Assembly (NCBI GenBank): GCA_030429735.1
Contig: JAUIET010000004.1
Coordinates: 186,001-250,000 of the forward strand
DNA from: Gammaproteobacteria bacterium
GTDB taxonomy: Bacteria; Pseudomonadota; Gammaproteobacteria; Pseudomonadales; JAUIET01
DNA: 64,000 nucleotides
Direction: 5' to 3'
Numbering within the stretch: the stretch's first letter is position 1; each line of letters begins with the position of its first letter. Below, piece by piece: positions 1-9,582 of the stretch. The notes beneath the pieces are model-generated. The model searched no databases. It saw only the letters and a program-made list of their open reading frames with translations, and had not been told where the DNA came from. Made by a program: the position numbers and the translations under genes.

Positions 1-132
1 GGATTTATGTATGACTTTATCGAAAAATTTGCACCGCACTTAACGAAAGATGTGGTTACCGAGGCCTGTGAGCGACATACCAAGAGCGAAGTGGATGAGT
101 TGTTTAGTAATATCGAACTTCCGCAAATGTAG
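1..132 (+). CDS. C-terminal end of an unidentified protein (cut by window start)
   Basis: An open frame enters at base 1 and ends with TAG at 130-132. It gives 43 residues that finish ...SNIELPQM. The piece is acidic and probably helical. I do not recognise a family in it. In Pseudomonas the gene before thrH is often cysH, but this end shows nothing typical of CysH, so I assign no name. It is read as coding because the frame is open throughout and codon use resembles the neighbours; the fragment is too short for more. Confidence 0.5.
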   Translation, partial: GFMYDFIEKFAPHLTKDVVTEACERHTKSEVDELFSNIELPQM

Positions 133-238
133 TGCGCTGCATATATTTTGAGTATTTACTTTAAATACGCAACTTAAGTTGCTGAACTAAAACAATTTAT
201 GGCATAGTTGATACATCAAGCGTCAACGAGTTTCGCTT

Positions 239-487
239 ATGCCTGCCGAAGAAGTCAGCCACGCCCCGACCGGTGATCGCCGCCACTCTGAGAAAAGCTA
301 TTTCCGCTCACCGCGTACGGTGTACATCAACAGCCACTGGTATTTCCTGAGTCGAGAGCGTGGCCCGGAGGGGCCGTTCCGAACCCGGGAAGACGCGGAT
401 GCCGCGGTACAACGCTATATTCAGCTGGTTACCTCCCCGTTATTTGAGGACGAACAGATGTCGCGCATTAACTCGCTGCGGGTCTAA
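239..487 (+). CDS. Small conserved hypothetical protein (DUF6316-like)
   Basis: An 82-residue soluble protein with no signal peptide or membrane segment. The centre reads HWYFLSREGPEGPF-like text (residues 33-46), followed by a short helix rich in Asp and Ala (about 48-60). This aromatic, Gly-rich turn plus helix resembles the small DUF6316 proteins of marine gammaproteobacteria, whose function I do not know. The ATG at 239 is preceded by an AT-rich stretch of about 100 bases that probably holds the promoter; no clear Shine-Dalgarno is visible. It stands alone, 92 bases before thrH. Family assignment is from memory of the motif and is tentative. Confidence 0.6.
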   Translation: MPAEEVSHAPTGDRRHSEKSYFRSPRTVYINSHWYFLSRERGPEGPFRTREDADAAVQRYIQLVTSPLFEDEQMSRINSLRV

Positions 488-579
488 ATTATTCTTGCCA
501 ACAAAATAAAAGTCATAAACCACTTAACCAAGCTCGACCAACTGGCTACACTGCGCGTTTTTCGGTCGTAGGGTAACTC

Positions 580-1194
580 ATGGAAATCGCGTGTCTGGAC
601 TTGGAAGGTGTATTGGTTCCCGAAATTTGGATTGGTCTGGCCGAGCAGACCGGCATAGACGAACTGCGAGCGACCACGCGCGATATTCCCGACTACACCC
701 AGTTAATGCGTCAGAGACTCGATTTGCTGGCCAAACACGGTCTGGGTAACAAAGATTTGCAGGAAGTAATTGGCGGTCTCGCCCCGTTGCCAGGTGCGAT
801 TGAGTTTGTCGATTGGCTACGTCAGCGGTTCCAGGTGGTGATTTTATCAGATACCTTTTACGAGTTTGCAAAGCCGTTGATGCGCCAACTGGGTTGGCCA
901 ACCCTGTTGTGTCACCGGCTTGAAATTGATGCCTCGGGCAAGGTCACGGACTTTCATCTTCGCCAGGCCGATCCCAAGCGCCACGCGGTGATGGCCTTTC
1001 AAGGCCTTAACTACCGAGTGATTGCGGCCGGCGATTCCTATAATGACACAACAATGCTGTCCCAGGCCGAAGTGGGTATTTTGTTCTCAGCGCCGGACAA
1101 TGTGCGCGATGAGTTTCCGCAATTCGCGGCGGTAGACACTTATCAGGCCCTGCAAGCGGAGTTTCTTAAAGCCAGTGTTGAGGTCGACGAATAA
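580..1194 (+). CDS. thrH: Bifunctional phosphoserine phosphatase/homoserine phosphotransferase ThrH
   Basis: A HAD-superfamily enzyme of 204 residues. In Pseudomonas ThrH moves phosphate from phosphoserine to homoserine and so links serine and threonine synthesis. HAD motif I is LDLEGVLVPEIW near residues 6-17, with Asp7 as the expected nucleophile; the Glu in place of the second Asp is typical of ThrH. Motif II (VVILSDTFYEF, about 86-96) and the metal-binding end motif (AAGDSYNDTTML, about 148-159) are both present. Length matches the family (about 205). It converges with pabB, and the thrH-pabB pairing is also known from Pseudomonas. It could act simply as a SerB-type phosphatase, but the motif I text favours ThrH. 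Confidence 0.9.
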   Translation: MEIACLDLEGVLVPEIWIGLAEQTGIDELRATTRDIPDYTQLMRQRLDLLAKHGLGNKDLQEVIGGLAPLPGAIEFVDWLRQRFQVVILSDTFYEFAKPLMRQLGWPTLLCHRLEIDASGKVTDFHLRQADPKRHAVMAFQGLNYRVIAAGDSYNDTTMLSQAEVGILFSAPDNVRDEFPQFAAVDTYQALQAEFLKASVEVDE

Positions 1195-1243
1195 CGCAAC
1201 CTGGCGGGAGCGCATCGTGTGAATTAAACCGGCTGATAAGGCG

Positions 1244-2560
1244 TCACCTCTGGTTAAGCACCGTTAACAGGCGCCCAATCTTATTGTCAATTTCCTGCCA
1301 TTCGGACTCTGGCGTGGAGTCCAGCACAATACCTCCTCCACCCCAGCAATATACTTGTTGCTGTTGGCACAACAGCGAACGAATCAAGATATTGCTGTCC
1401 AGTTGGCCATCCGCGCTCAGATAAAAAATCGACCCACAGTAAATGTCGCGCTGGTTAGGCTCAAGTTCCTGAATAATTTCCATCGCACGATGTTTTGGCG
1501 CTCCCGTTATCGAACCGCCAGGAAACACCGCTGCCAACAGATCAAGCGCATCTTTGGCTTCCTCCAACTCGCCGGTAATGGTGCTGACCAGATGATGTAC
1601 CAATGCGAAAGACTGTAACTCAAACAATTCCGGCACTTTTATGCTGCCTGGCACGCAGACCCGACCAAAATCGTTGCGCAGTAAATCGACGATCATCAGA
1701 TTCTCGGCGGTGTCTTTAGCACTGGCGCGCAATTGTTCCGCATTGAGTTGATCTATCTTAGGGTCTGAAGACCGCGCTGCAGTGCCTTTTATAGGCTGGG
1801 TCATTACCTTGCGCCCAACCAGGCTAACAAAACGTTCCGGCGAAAGACTCAGGGTATCGCCCATTGTTCCGGAAAAGTAGGCTGAAAAGGGCGCCTTGGT
1901 TGCTTCTCGCAGGCGTAGGTACAACTCCTTGGGGTCGCCGGAGTAAGGCGCCTGATAGCGTTTGGAAAAATTTATCTGGTAGCAATCGCCGTCCAGTATG
2001 TACTCGTTAACCGCCTCCAACGCAGCCTGATACTCTGCCCAATTCAGATTGGCGGCGAGTTCTTGCTGTAACTTGAAGGTTTGTATTTCGCTGGCGTCGC
2101 TCGCCAGTAACTCATCCAGTATTCGCTCGCTTTCTCTAGAACCGAGCAGGCTGATAAATGTACAGATTTTTTTCTCATGGTCTTGAATAATTGCCCAGTT
2201 GTACCAGCCCGCTTCGGCACTGGGTGCCTGGTCTCTATTCTGTGATTGCTCGCTCAAGCCTTCTAACTGCAGGCCGAAACGATAGCTCAATAAGCCAATC
2301 AAACCGCCACAAAATGGTAAGTCCGTAGTCAGGCTTACCTTGGCGGCGCTTTGCGCTTCGCGAAGGGCATGAAGGAAATCCAGGGGGTTGTCGTCCTGGC
2401 AGCTAAACCATGTGGAGGGGTTGGCCGCCAGGATATCGAACCGGCCGCGCGCGCTGCCATTGCTGTCCAGCCACACCGGATGCGCAAGGTGTCTTAGGGC
2501 TGAAAACCAGCGTAAAGATCCGCTATAATACGGGAGCTGTTTCTTGAACAGTTGCTTCAT
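1244..2560 (-). CDS. pabB: Aminodeoxychorismate synthase component I
   Basis: This is the chorismate-binding subunit that converts chorismate to 4-amino-4-deoxychorismate for folate synthesis, using ammonia from a PabA-type amidotransferase. The C-terminal half carries the chorismate-binding signatures: FSKRYQAPYSG-like text, QPIKGTAARS, the DLLRNDFGRV block, FPGGSITGAPK and the closing YCGSIFYLS...SILIRSL region. At 438 residues it is close to E. coli PabB. I start at the ATG at 2560; one codon earlier is only a TTG. Anthranilate synthase TrpE is the alternative, but the PIKGT text with lysine is the PabB form, where TrpE has alanine. It is divergent from the propionyl-CoA carboxylase operon. 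Confidence 0.92.
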   Translation of the reverse strand: MKQLFKKQLPYYSGSLRWFSALRHLAHPVWLDSNGSARGRFDILAANPSTWFSCQDDNPLDFLHALREAQSAAKVSLTTDLPFCGGLIGLLSYRFGLQLEGLSEQSQNRDQAPSAEAGWYNWAIIQDHEKKICTFISLLGSRESERILDELLASDASEIQTFKLQQELAANLNWAEYQAALEAVNEYILDGDCYQINFSKRYQAPYSGDPKELYLRLREATKAPFSAYFSGTMGDTLSLSPERFVSLVGRKVMTQPIKGTAARSSDPKIDQLNAEQLRASAKDTAENLMIVDLLRNDFGRVCVPGSIKVPELFELQSFALVHHLVSTITGELEEAKDALDLLAAVFPGGSITGAPKHRAMEIIQELEPNQRDIYCGSIFYLSADGQLDSNILIRSLLCQQQQVYCWGGGGIVLDSTPESEWQEIDNKIGRLLTVLNQR

Positions 2561-2585
2561 CAACTTACCAAACGATTGGTCAGGC

Positions 2586-2614
2586 CAATGCCTGCCCGGC
2601 TGAGGGCGGCATTG
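2586..2614. promoter_or_regulatory. Near-perfect inverted repeat in the pabB/pccB divergent promoter region
   Basis: The left arm CAATGCCTGCCC (2586-2597) and right arm GGGCGGCATTG (2604-2614) pair over 11 positions with one bulged base and a six-base loop. No T-run follows on either strand, so it is not a standard terminator. It sits between two divergent genes and could be an operator or a hairpin in a leader transcript. What binds it is unknown. Confidence 0.4.
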
Positions 2615-2628
2615 TAGCTTAGTGCGGG

Positions 2629-2657
2629 TTGCTGACGCTGGCTGTAATTAGTATTTT
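2629..2657 (+). promoter_or_regulatory. Possible sigma70 promoter for the propionyl-CoA operon
   Basis: TTGCTG (2629-2634) and TATTTT (2652-2657) are separated by 17 bases and lie about 35 bases before the start at 2694. Both boxes depart from consensus, so this is only a candidate. Confidence 0.25.
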
Positions 2658-2693
2658 CGGCCGTAAACTATCAAACGACAATAAGGTTCTTAT

Positions 2694-4421
2694 ATGCCCA
2701 AATCGGACACCATCATACCAAGCGTTGAAAACCCCTTTGCCGAGCATCTGGAACAGGATTTTTCCGTTCCAGGACAAATCAGCGAAGCACCTGGGCTGTA
2801 TGAAGAAAACCTTAAAAGTGGATTCGAGCTGCAGCAGCGCCCGCGCCTCGCTGCAGGCACCACAAATATCCGCAAGCAGCACCAAAAAGGGCGGATGACC
2901 ATCTGGGAGCGCATCAGTGTTCTAACCGATGAAGAACCCACTGTATTGTTCCAGAACTGGGGCGAAAACCTCGATGGGGCGTCTCTCGTCACTGCGATTA
3001 TTCGTATTGAAGGCAGGGATGTGGCCCTGTATGGCCATGACTTCACCGTCCGCGCAGGTTCCATGGATGCAACCAATGGTAAAAAATTGGCCCGCTTGTT
3101 CCAGCTTGCGGCGAAGCGGAGAATCCCGCTGATCGGCCTAAACGACAGCGCCGGTGCGTACGTGCCAGCCGGTGTCGGTGGCCTGGATGGCTATGCGGAG
3201 GCTTTTACCGCTCTGCGGAAAATATCGGGTGTGGTACCCAGCATTATGTGCATGTTCGGATTCAACGCGGGAGGGGGGTCTTACCTTCCAAGGCAGGGCA
3301 GTTTTCTTATTCAGCCAAATGAAACGTTTTTCGGATTGACTGGCCCAGGTGTGGTCAAGTCGGTACTGGGCGAGGATGTGACGCCGGATGAGCTTGGCGG
3401 ACCTGCAGTGCACAGTCAAAGTGGTGTGACAGACTTTGTTGTTGAAGATGAAGTTAGTGCCCTGAAACACGTAGTCACACTGCTGCGCTATCTGCCGGAT
3501 AATAATTCTGAGCTGGCGCGTTATCAGGCCACGTCCGACCCCGTCAGCAGAAAAACATGGGATATAGACTTGCTGTTGAAAAAAGCGTTCAATTCGCCTA
3601 CGGGCTTCAATACGCCGCTCGACATCAGCATAATCATTCAACAAATATGCGACCACGGCGACTTCATGGAAGTGCAACCGGATCGCGCTCGAAATACAGT
3701 CACTGCGTTAGGTAGGCTTGGTGGCAATGTCGTAGGGTTTGTTGGTAACAATAGCGCCGTTTCATCCGGTCAAATTGATATCGACGCTGCGTACAAAAAT
3801 GCGCGCTTTATTCGCTTTTGCAATCTCTACAACATTCCGATGATCTTTATGGAAGACACCACCGGGTTTTTGCCTGGCAAAGATCAGGAGTCGCGCGGGA
3901 TCGTACAGGCAGGGCGCGCCATGCTCGACGCTATTATCGACTTGCGCACACCGCGCTTTTTATTGATCGTACGAAATGCCTTCGGTGGTGCGTATGCGTC
4001 GTATAACAACTACCCGACAGGGGCTGACTTTGTTATCGCGCTGCCGTCCACTCGTGCAGCTGTTATGGGCCCGGCTGGTGTTGAATTCGTCTACAAAGAC
4101 GAGTTGAGAGCCATACGCGGCGCCGTTAAACGGAAAACGGCCGACCGCGTTGCCCAATTGCGAAAGCAAGGCAGCTCTGTAAAGAAGGCAGAAGCGCAAG
4201 CGCAGCTTGACATCGCACAATGGGTTAAGGAACAGGAAGCGGCCTTGACTCAGCGTTACGAAGCGGAACTGATGAACCCTAACGAAGGCTTGAGTCTCGG
4301 CTCTATCTCACAGATTGTGATGCCATCGGATTTACGCAAAGTACTTGCCGAAAACATGCAATTCCATCTACGTCATTACACACCTGAACCCCTGCAATCA
4401 GTGCAGCGGGAATTCCATTAA
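2694..4421 (+). CDS. pccB: Acyl-CoA (probably propionyl-CoA) carboxylase, carboxyltransferase subunit
   Basis: A carboxyltransferase of the crotonase-like carboxyl_trans family. It transfers CO2 from carboxybiotin to acyl-CoA. At 575 residues it is somewhat longer than usual PccB (about 510-540), with an N-terminal extension before the first carboxyltransferase lobe. The oxyanion-hole loops are visible: the [12 protein letters not shown] region near residue 153 in the N-lobe, and [12 protein letters not shown] near residue 427 in the C-lobe. The C-terminus carries a charged helical segment (about 465-515). It is first of four plus-strand genes; the next are the biotin subunit, methylmalonyl-CoA mutase and MeaB. 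That context makes propionyl-CoA the likely substrate, though acetyl-CoA or a longer acyl-CoA cannot be excluded. Confidence 0.85.
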   Translation: MPKSDTIIPSVENPFAEHLEQDFSVPGQISEAPGLYEENLKSGFELQQRPRLAAGTTNIRKQHQKGRMTIWERISVLTDEEPTVLFQNWGENLDGASLVTAIIRIEGRDVALYGHDFTVRAGSMDATNGKKLARLFQLAAKRRIPLIGLNDSAGAYVPAGVGGLDGYAEAFTALRKISGVVPSIMCMFGFNAGGGSYLPRQGSFLIQPNETFFGLTGPGVVKSVLGEDVTPDELGGPAVHSQSGVTDFVVEDEVSALKHVVTLLRYLPDNNSELARYQATSDPVSRKTWDIDLLLKKAFNSPTGFNTPLDISIIIQQICDHGDFMEVQPDRARNTVTALGRLGGNVVGFVGNNSAVSSGQIDIDAAYKNARFIRFCNLYNIPMIFMEDTTGFLPGKDQESRGIVQAGRAMLDAIIDLRTPRFLLIVRNAFGGAYASYNNYPTGADFVIALPSTRAAVMGPAGVEFVYKDELRAIRGAVKRKTADRVAQLRKQGSSVKKAEAQAQLDIAQWVKEQEAALTQRYEAELMNPNEGLSLGSISQIVMPSDLRKVLAENMQFHLRHYTPEPLQSVQREFH

Positions 4422-4429
4422 GGCGGGTC

Positions 4430-7348
4430 ATGATCAATAAGGAAATGAAATCAAACATGCACAAACATAACGACACTAAACAAGATTTTTATCGGCACAA
4501 TCCGCTGATTAACGAGGATCGTCGCCGATCACTTGCTGAATCTGAGTGGGTGCGCAGCTTCAGTTGCGAAATGGCAAAACCCCTGATCATCTGCCGCGGA
4601 CCCATCCGGAAAGAGGCAATGGATGTGTTCTCGGAAATGGGTATCAGTGATTTTGGTATCTTGTTGTCTGAGAAAGACTCAATCGTTTATCGAAACGCAT
4701 TGGCACCCGAATTACGCGTGATGTCCGACCCTTCTCGAGTGCACCGCGTTCCGGATTACACGGGTGCATCAGGTGAAGAGCGATTGCAGCGGATTGAGCA
4801 GATAATCGCGATCGCTAAAACCAACGGCTATAACTCGATTTTCGCGGGCTATGGCTTTATGGCTGAAGACGAGGAAATGGTTTCCGCCATGGAACGCGCG
4901 GGTCTGGTGTTTATTGGCCCGTGTTCTAAAACGGTACATGATGCCGGCCTGAAAGATGAAGCAAAGCGAACTGCGTTAGCTGTTGGCGTAAGTGTTACTC
5001 CCGGTGTCGATAATGTTACGGCACTAACCTTGCTCAATAAGCACAAAGACCTTAATGGCTTAAAAGCCTTGGTCAAAAAACACAAATTGAAACTGGCCAG
5101 TCAAGTATTGGACGATGACAGCATCACACTAGAAGACAAAGCGGACGCCGTGCTTGCCGCGTCGTACGCAAAGGGTATTGACCTGTACACCATTGATGAA
5201 ATGGTGGAGCAGGTGAAGCGGTCTGTAGAAGAGATGTACAGCCGTTACCCCAGCAATCGCATTCGACTAAAGGCTATCAGCGGCGGTGGTGGAAAAGGCC
5301 AGCGAATTCTTAAGGCGCCCGCCTCGTACAAGGGAAAGTCTGAGAAAGACCGGATCAAGCAGGCTGCAAGCCATGCACCTGGTTTAGTGCGGGAAATTCT
5401 GAATGAAGTCAAAACCACGGGTGTAGGTGACAACAAGAACGTCTTGATCGAGTTGAACATTGAGACTACCCGGCACCAGGAAATTCAGGTTATTGGTAAT
5501 GGCGAATGGAGCTTGTCGCTGGGTGCGCGTGATTGCTCGCTGCAGATGCATGAACAAAAACTGCTCGAAGTGTCAGTAACCAAGGAAACCCTGGAAGAGA
5601 GCGTTGCGCTGGCGTCAGCAGCGGGTGCACCTACCGCTGAGCTAAAAGCACTGCAGCAAGATATCAAGACGCTGGCCGCCATGGAAACTGAGGCCGAGCG
5701 TTTCGGTGAAGCGGTTGGCCTGGATTCTGTATCCACCTTTGAGTGCATTGTTGATCGTGATCAACATTTCTTTATGGAGATGAATACGCGCATTCAGGTT
5801 GAGCACAGAGTCACAGAGCTTTGTTATGCCATGGATTTTGTCAACCCCGAGAATGAAGGCGAGCGCTTCACGGTTAATTCACTTGTTGAAGCGATGGTGT
5901 TGTTGGCTTTCCATAAAAAGCGATTGCCGAAACCGCAGCGTGTGCGACGTTTGAATTCTTCAGTCGAAGCTCGCCTTAACGCCACTAACCAGGCGCTGGC
6001 GCCGCATGCAGGTGGCGTGGTGCATTCCTGGACCGACCCGCTTGAGGACGAAATACGGGATGACCAGGGAATTTGTTTGCATAACCCTGACACCGATGTA
6101 TTTATGAAGTACACCCTGGCCGGAGCCTATGACAGCAATATCGCTCTGATACTAACTCACGGTGAAAATCGACTGGATAGCTATGAGAAATTAGCGAGCA
6201 TTTTGTGCCGTACCAAACTGCGCGGCCAGGACCTGGCTACCAATCTGGAGTTTCATTACGGGCTTGTGCACTGGTTTATCGGCAATAACATCAACGCCCG
6301 ACCAACAACGCAGTTTATTCTGCCTTATTTAACGGCGGTTGGGTTGCTGAAAGAGGCGGCAAATCAGATCGACGCAGCTGCGTGCTATCAGGCGATTTGC
6401 GACAGGGAGCTTGCAAGTTGTGAATCTGACGAACAACGCTCAGCACTGAACATCGCGCTGCAAAGCAAGCAAACATTGTTGTTGCGCCCCCTGCAAATGT
6501 TGTTAGAGCAACCGCACATATTGTCTGGCTGGATGTCAGCGAATAAGCACCGTTTTGATGTGGCAGGCAAAAAATCCAAAGGCCAAACTATTTCATGGTT
6601 GGATAATCCACTGCGATTGCTGGCCGACCTGTATGGATTTCTGAACATGGAATACTCGGAAGGTCGAGCGGCCGCCAACATGGTTTGGGACCATGACCAT
6701 GCTTTGTTGCAGGAAGGTCTGGCGTTCTATGATGATCTGCGTGCCAGGATGAAGTTGAATAACTATGGCGAAGTATTGGCGCTGCTCGAGCAAGACGACA
6801 AACCGAAAGGCATCAGTAAATCGGTGTGGCAACAAGTTCACGCATCGCACCGAGGCTTCCAGGCCGGTATGGACTTGCTCAAGCTGCTTCCCTACCTTGC
6901 CTCAAGCACTGGCTTCTTCGATTTAAAAGTTAAGCCCGATTTGAGTATCCACATACCCACACGATTGCAGGACGCCGAATTACAGGATGCTATGCGACAG
7001 GTGCTTGTGCCACCACCGGTAGCGAGTTCCAATGAAATACTTGCAGTGAGTGGCGGTATGTTTTATGCACGCGAAGCACCGGGAATGCCTGAGTTTGTGC
7101 AGGCAGGAGACCACTTTACGGAGGGCGACCCGCTGTACGTTGTTGAAGTCATGAAAATGTTCAACAAAGTCTACGCGCCGTTTGACGGCACGATTGAAAA
7201 GGTACTGGTGGAAGGCGATGGCGTAATCATCAGTAAAGGCCAGCCCTTGTTCAACATCCGACCCGATGTCAGCATCGTGCAGGAAAGTAACGAGGACATA
7301 AAGGCGCGCCAGATGAAGGCGGCTGAACAATTTATTGCGATTCTTTGA
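4430..7348 (+). CDS. pccA: Long biotin carboxylase/biotin carboxyl carrier protein, probable propionyl-CoA carboxylase alpha subunit
   Basis: A 972-residue ATP-grasp biotin carboxylase fused to a C-terminal biotinyl domain. The ATP-binding glycine loop is GGGGKG (residues 285-290), followed by ARDCSLQMHEQKLLE. The catalytic EMNTR...QVEH block starts at Glu450, with Arg454. The biotin site is EVMKM, with Lys909 as the attachment residue. It is odd in two ways. Ordinary PccA is about 670 residues, and the canonical N-terminal NRGEIA motif is replaced by CRGPIRKEAM. There is an insertion of some 70 residues before the glycine loop and a long central region (about 500-870) without familiar motifs. 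It starts 8 bases after pccB, so the two are co-translated and probably form one complex. Confidence 0.82.
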   Translation: MINKEMKSNMHKHNDTKQDFYRHNPLINEDRRRSLAESEWVRSFSCEMAKPLIICRGPIRKEAMDVFSEMGISDFGILLSEKDSIVYRNALAPELRVMSDPSRVHRVPDYTGASGEERLQRIEQIIAIAKTNGYNSIFAGYGFMAEDEEMVSAMERAGLVFIGPCSKTVHDAGLKDEAKRTALAVGVSVTPGVDNVTALTLLNKHKDLNGLKALVKKHKLKLASQVLDDDSITLEDKADAVLAASYAKGIDLYTIDEMVEQVKRSVEEMYSRYPSNRIRLKAISGGGGKGQRILKAPASYKGKSEKDRIKQAASHAPGLVREILNEVKTTGVGDNKNVLIELNIETTRHQEIQVIGNGEWSLSLGARDCSLQMHEQKLLEVSVTKETLEESVALASAAGAPTAELKALQQDIKTLAAMETEAERFGEAVGLDSVSTFECIVDRDQHFFMEMNTRIQVEHRVTELCYAMDFVNPENEGERFTVNSLVEAMVLLAFHKKRLPKPQRVRRLNSSVEARLNATNQALAPHAGGVVHSWTDPLEDEIRDDQGICLHNPDTDVFMKYTLAGAYDSNIALILTHGENRLDSYEKLASILCRTKLRGQDLATNLEFHYGLVHWFIGNNINARPTTQFILPYLTAVGLLKEAANQIDAAACYQAICDRELASCESDEQRSALNIALQSKQTLLLRPLQMLLEQPHILSGWMSANKHRFDVAGKKSKGQTISWLDNPLRLLADLYGFLNMEYSEGRAAANMVWDHDHALLQEGLAFYDDLRARMKLNNYGEVLALLEQDDKPKGISKSVWQQVHASHRGFQAGMDLLKLLPYLASSTGFFDLKVKPDLSIHIPTRLQDAELQDAMRQVLVPPPVASSNEILAVSGGMFYAREAPGMPEFVQAGDHFTEGDPLYVVEVMKMFNKVYAPFDGTIEKVLVEGDGVIISKGQPLFNIRPDVSIVQESNEDIKARQMKAAEQFIAIL

Positions 7349-7418
7349 TTTTTCCCCTCAAGGCGCAGGCAGTATCAGGTAAAGGCGTACGACAAAACAA
7401 GCTGTAAGGAACCAACGT

Positions 7419-9569
7419 ATGGCAGACAAACCCGAATCATCCGACCAGTTAAAAGCCTGGTCTGAACTTGCCAGCAAGCAAATGCGGGGTAAACCGCTGG
7501 ATTCATTGATCTGGAAAACGCCAGAGGGTATTGATATCAAGCCGTTGTATACGGCGGCCGATCTCAATTCGGTTGAATATCCGGACAGCTTGCCCGGGAT
7601 GGCACCGTATATTCGCGGCCCGCAGGCCACAATGTATGCCGGACGGCCATGGACAATTCGCCAGTATGCGGGCTTTTCCACGGCCGAAGAATCCAATGCT
7701 TTTTATCGCAAGGCCCTGGCTGGCGGAGGTCAGGGAATTTCAGTCGCTTTCGATCTTGCAACCCATAGGGGCTACGATTCAGACCACCCACGCGTAGAGG
7801 GCGACGTAGGTAAGGCAGGGGTGGCCGTTGATTCTGTGGAGGATATGAAAATCTTGTTCGACGAAATACCGTTAGACAAGGTATCCGTTTCAATGACAAT
7901 GAATGGTGCCGTATTGCCTGTCTTGGCTGGCTACATAGTTGCCGCTGAAGAGCAGGGAGTTTCGCAAGATTCACTGAGTGGCACCATACAAAATGACATT
8001 CTGAAAGAATTCATGGTGCGTAACACGTACATCTATCCGCCCGCGCCTTCCATGCGAATCATTGGCGACATCATCGCTTATTGCTCATCCAATCTGCCCA
8101 AGTTTAACACCATATCAATCTCGGGATATCACATTCAGGAAGCCGGCGCAGATGCAGCTTTGGAACTAGCCTATACGCTGGCAGATGGGAAAGAGTACAT
8201 TCGCACTGCGCTGGCAGCGGGCCTTGGTATAGACGACTTTGCACCCAGATTATCTTTTTTCTGGGGCATCAGCATGAACTTTTACATGGAGATCGCAAAG
8301 CTGCGCGCTGCCCGGCTACTGTGGTCTGAAATTGTCGGCGAGTTCGGCCCACAGAACCCCAAATCGAGCATGTTGCGGACACACTCACAAACATCTGGCT
8401 GGTCACTGACGGAGCAAGACCCCTATAACAATATCGTGCGAACAACAATTGAAGCGATGGCCGCCGTATTTGGAGGAACGCAATCCTTGCACACCAATGC
8501 ACTGGACGAAGCGATCGCGCTGCCGAGTGAATTTGCCTCTCGAATTGCCCGAAATACCCAACTTGTTATTCAGGAAGAGACGGGAATTACCAAGGTAATT
8601 GACCCATGGGGTGGCTCCTATTTAATGGAATCATTGACCCAGGATATTGCCGATCGTGCTCGCGCCCTGATTGAGGAGATTGACAACCAGGGTGGCATGG
8701 CCAAAGCCATTGAAACAGGTATGCCCAAGTTACGAATTGAAGAATCAGCTGCCCGCAAACAGGCACGTATCGATCGCGGTGAAGACGTAATAGTAGGTGT
8801 TAACAAATATGCGAATGAAGAAGATGATCAGGTAGATGTACTGGAAATTGACAATGTTGCCGTCCGGGATTCACAGATTCAGCGGCTTAACTCGATTCGC
8901 GCCAGCAGAGATGATGCCAGCGTTCAGCAGGCGTTAAAGGCACTGGCAGAGTGTGCTGCGGGTGGCGAAGGCAATCTGCTGGACCTGAGCATAAAAGCCA
9001 CGCGCGCGCGAGCTACCGTGGGCGAAATTTCTGACGCAATGGAGAGCAGTTTTGGTCGCTTCAAAGCGCAAGCCCAAACCGTGTCTGGTGTGTACGGCAA
9101 TGCTTATCAAGACGATGAGGGATGGCGGATGATCAGTTCTGATATCGATGAATTCGTTAGCAAACACGGCCGAAGACCACGCATGCTGGTATGTAAGATG
9201 GGCCAGGACGGTCACGATCGTGGCGCAAAAGTGATCGCGACTGCCTTTGCTGATGTTGGCTTCGATATTGATCTGTCGCCAATGTTCTCCACCCCGGAAG
9301 AGGTGGCTCGCCAGGCAATAGAAAATGATGTTCATGTTGTTGGTGTATCTTCCCAGGCCGCTGGACATAAAACGCTGGTGCCGGCACTGATTGAGCAATT
9401 GAAGCAACAGGGCGCCGACGATATTCTGGTGATTGCCGGTGGTGTGATTCCGCGCCAGGATTATGACTTCCTGCGCGAAGCAGGTGTGATCGGAATATTC
9501 GGCCCAGGCACAAAAATCCCCGTTGCCGCCAGGGAAGTGCTTGATGCAATTAATGCAGCCACAAGCTAA
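7419..9569 (+). CDS. scpA: Methylmalonyl-CoA mutase (single-chain type)
   Basis: A coenzyme-B12 enzyme that interconverts methylmalonyl-CoA and succinyl-CoA. The 716-residue chain has the N-terminal TIM-barrel substrate domain ([20 protein letters not shown] from about residue 66, GGTQSLHTN near 350) and a C-terminal cobalamin domain. That domain carries the base-off motif DGHDRG, with His599 as the cobalt ligand. The length and single polypeptide match the E. coli Sbm/homodimer type rather than a mutA/mutB pair. A clear TAAGGA Shine-Dalgarno precedes the ATG. It lies between the carboxylase genes and the MeaB chaperone, so the operon forms a propionate-to-succinate route. Isobutyryl-CoA mutase is less likely because both domains are in one chain of Sbm length. 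Confidence 0.93.
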   Translation: MADKPESSDQLKAWSELASKQMRGKPLDSLIWKTPEGIDIKPLYTAADLNSVEYPDSLPGMAPYIRGPQATMYAGRPWTIRQYAGFSTAEESNAFYRKALAGGGQGISVAFDLATHRGYDSDHPRVEGDVGKAGVAVDSVEDMKILFDEIPLDKVSVSMTMNGAVLPVLAGYIVAAEEQGVSQDSLSGTIQNDILKEFMVRNTYIYPPAPSMRIIGDIIAYCSSNLPKFNTISISGYHIQEAGADAALELAYTLADGKEYIRTALAAGLGIDDFAPRLSFFWGISMNFYMEIAKLRAARLLWSEIVGEFGPQNPKSSMLRTHSQTSGWSLTEQDPYNNIVRTTIEAMAAVFGGTQSLHTNALDEAIALPSEFASRIARNTQLVIQEETGITKVIDPWGGSYLMESLTQDIADRARALIEEIDNQGGMAKAIETGMPKLRIEESAARKQARIDRGEDVIVGVNKYANEEDDQVDVLEIDNVAVRDSQIQRLNSIRASRDDASVQQALKALAECAAGGEGNLLDLSIKATRARATVGEISDAMESSFGRFKAQAQTVSGVYGNAYQDDEGWRMISSDIDEFVSKHGRRPRMLVCKMGQDGHDRGAKVIATAFADVGFDIDLSPMFSTPEEVARQAIENDVHVVGVSSQAAGHKTLVPALIEQLKQQGADDILVIAGGVIPRQDYDFLREAGVIGIFGPGTKIPVAAREVLDAINAATS

Positions 9570-9582
9570 AAGGCGCCTGTAG

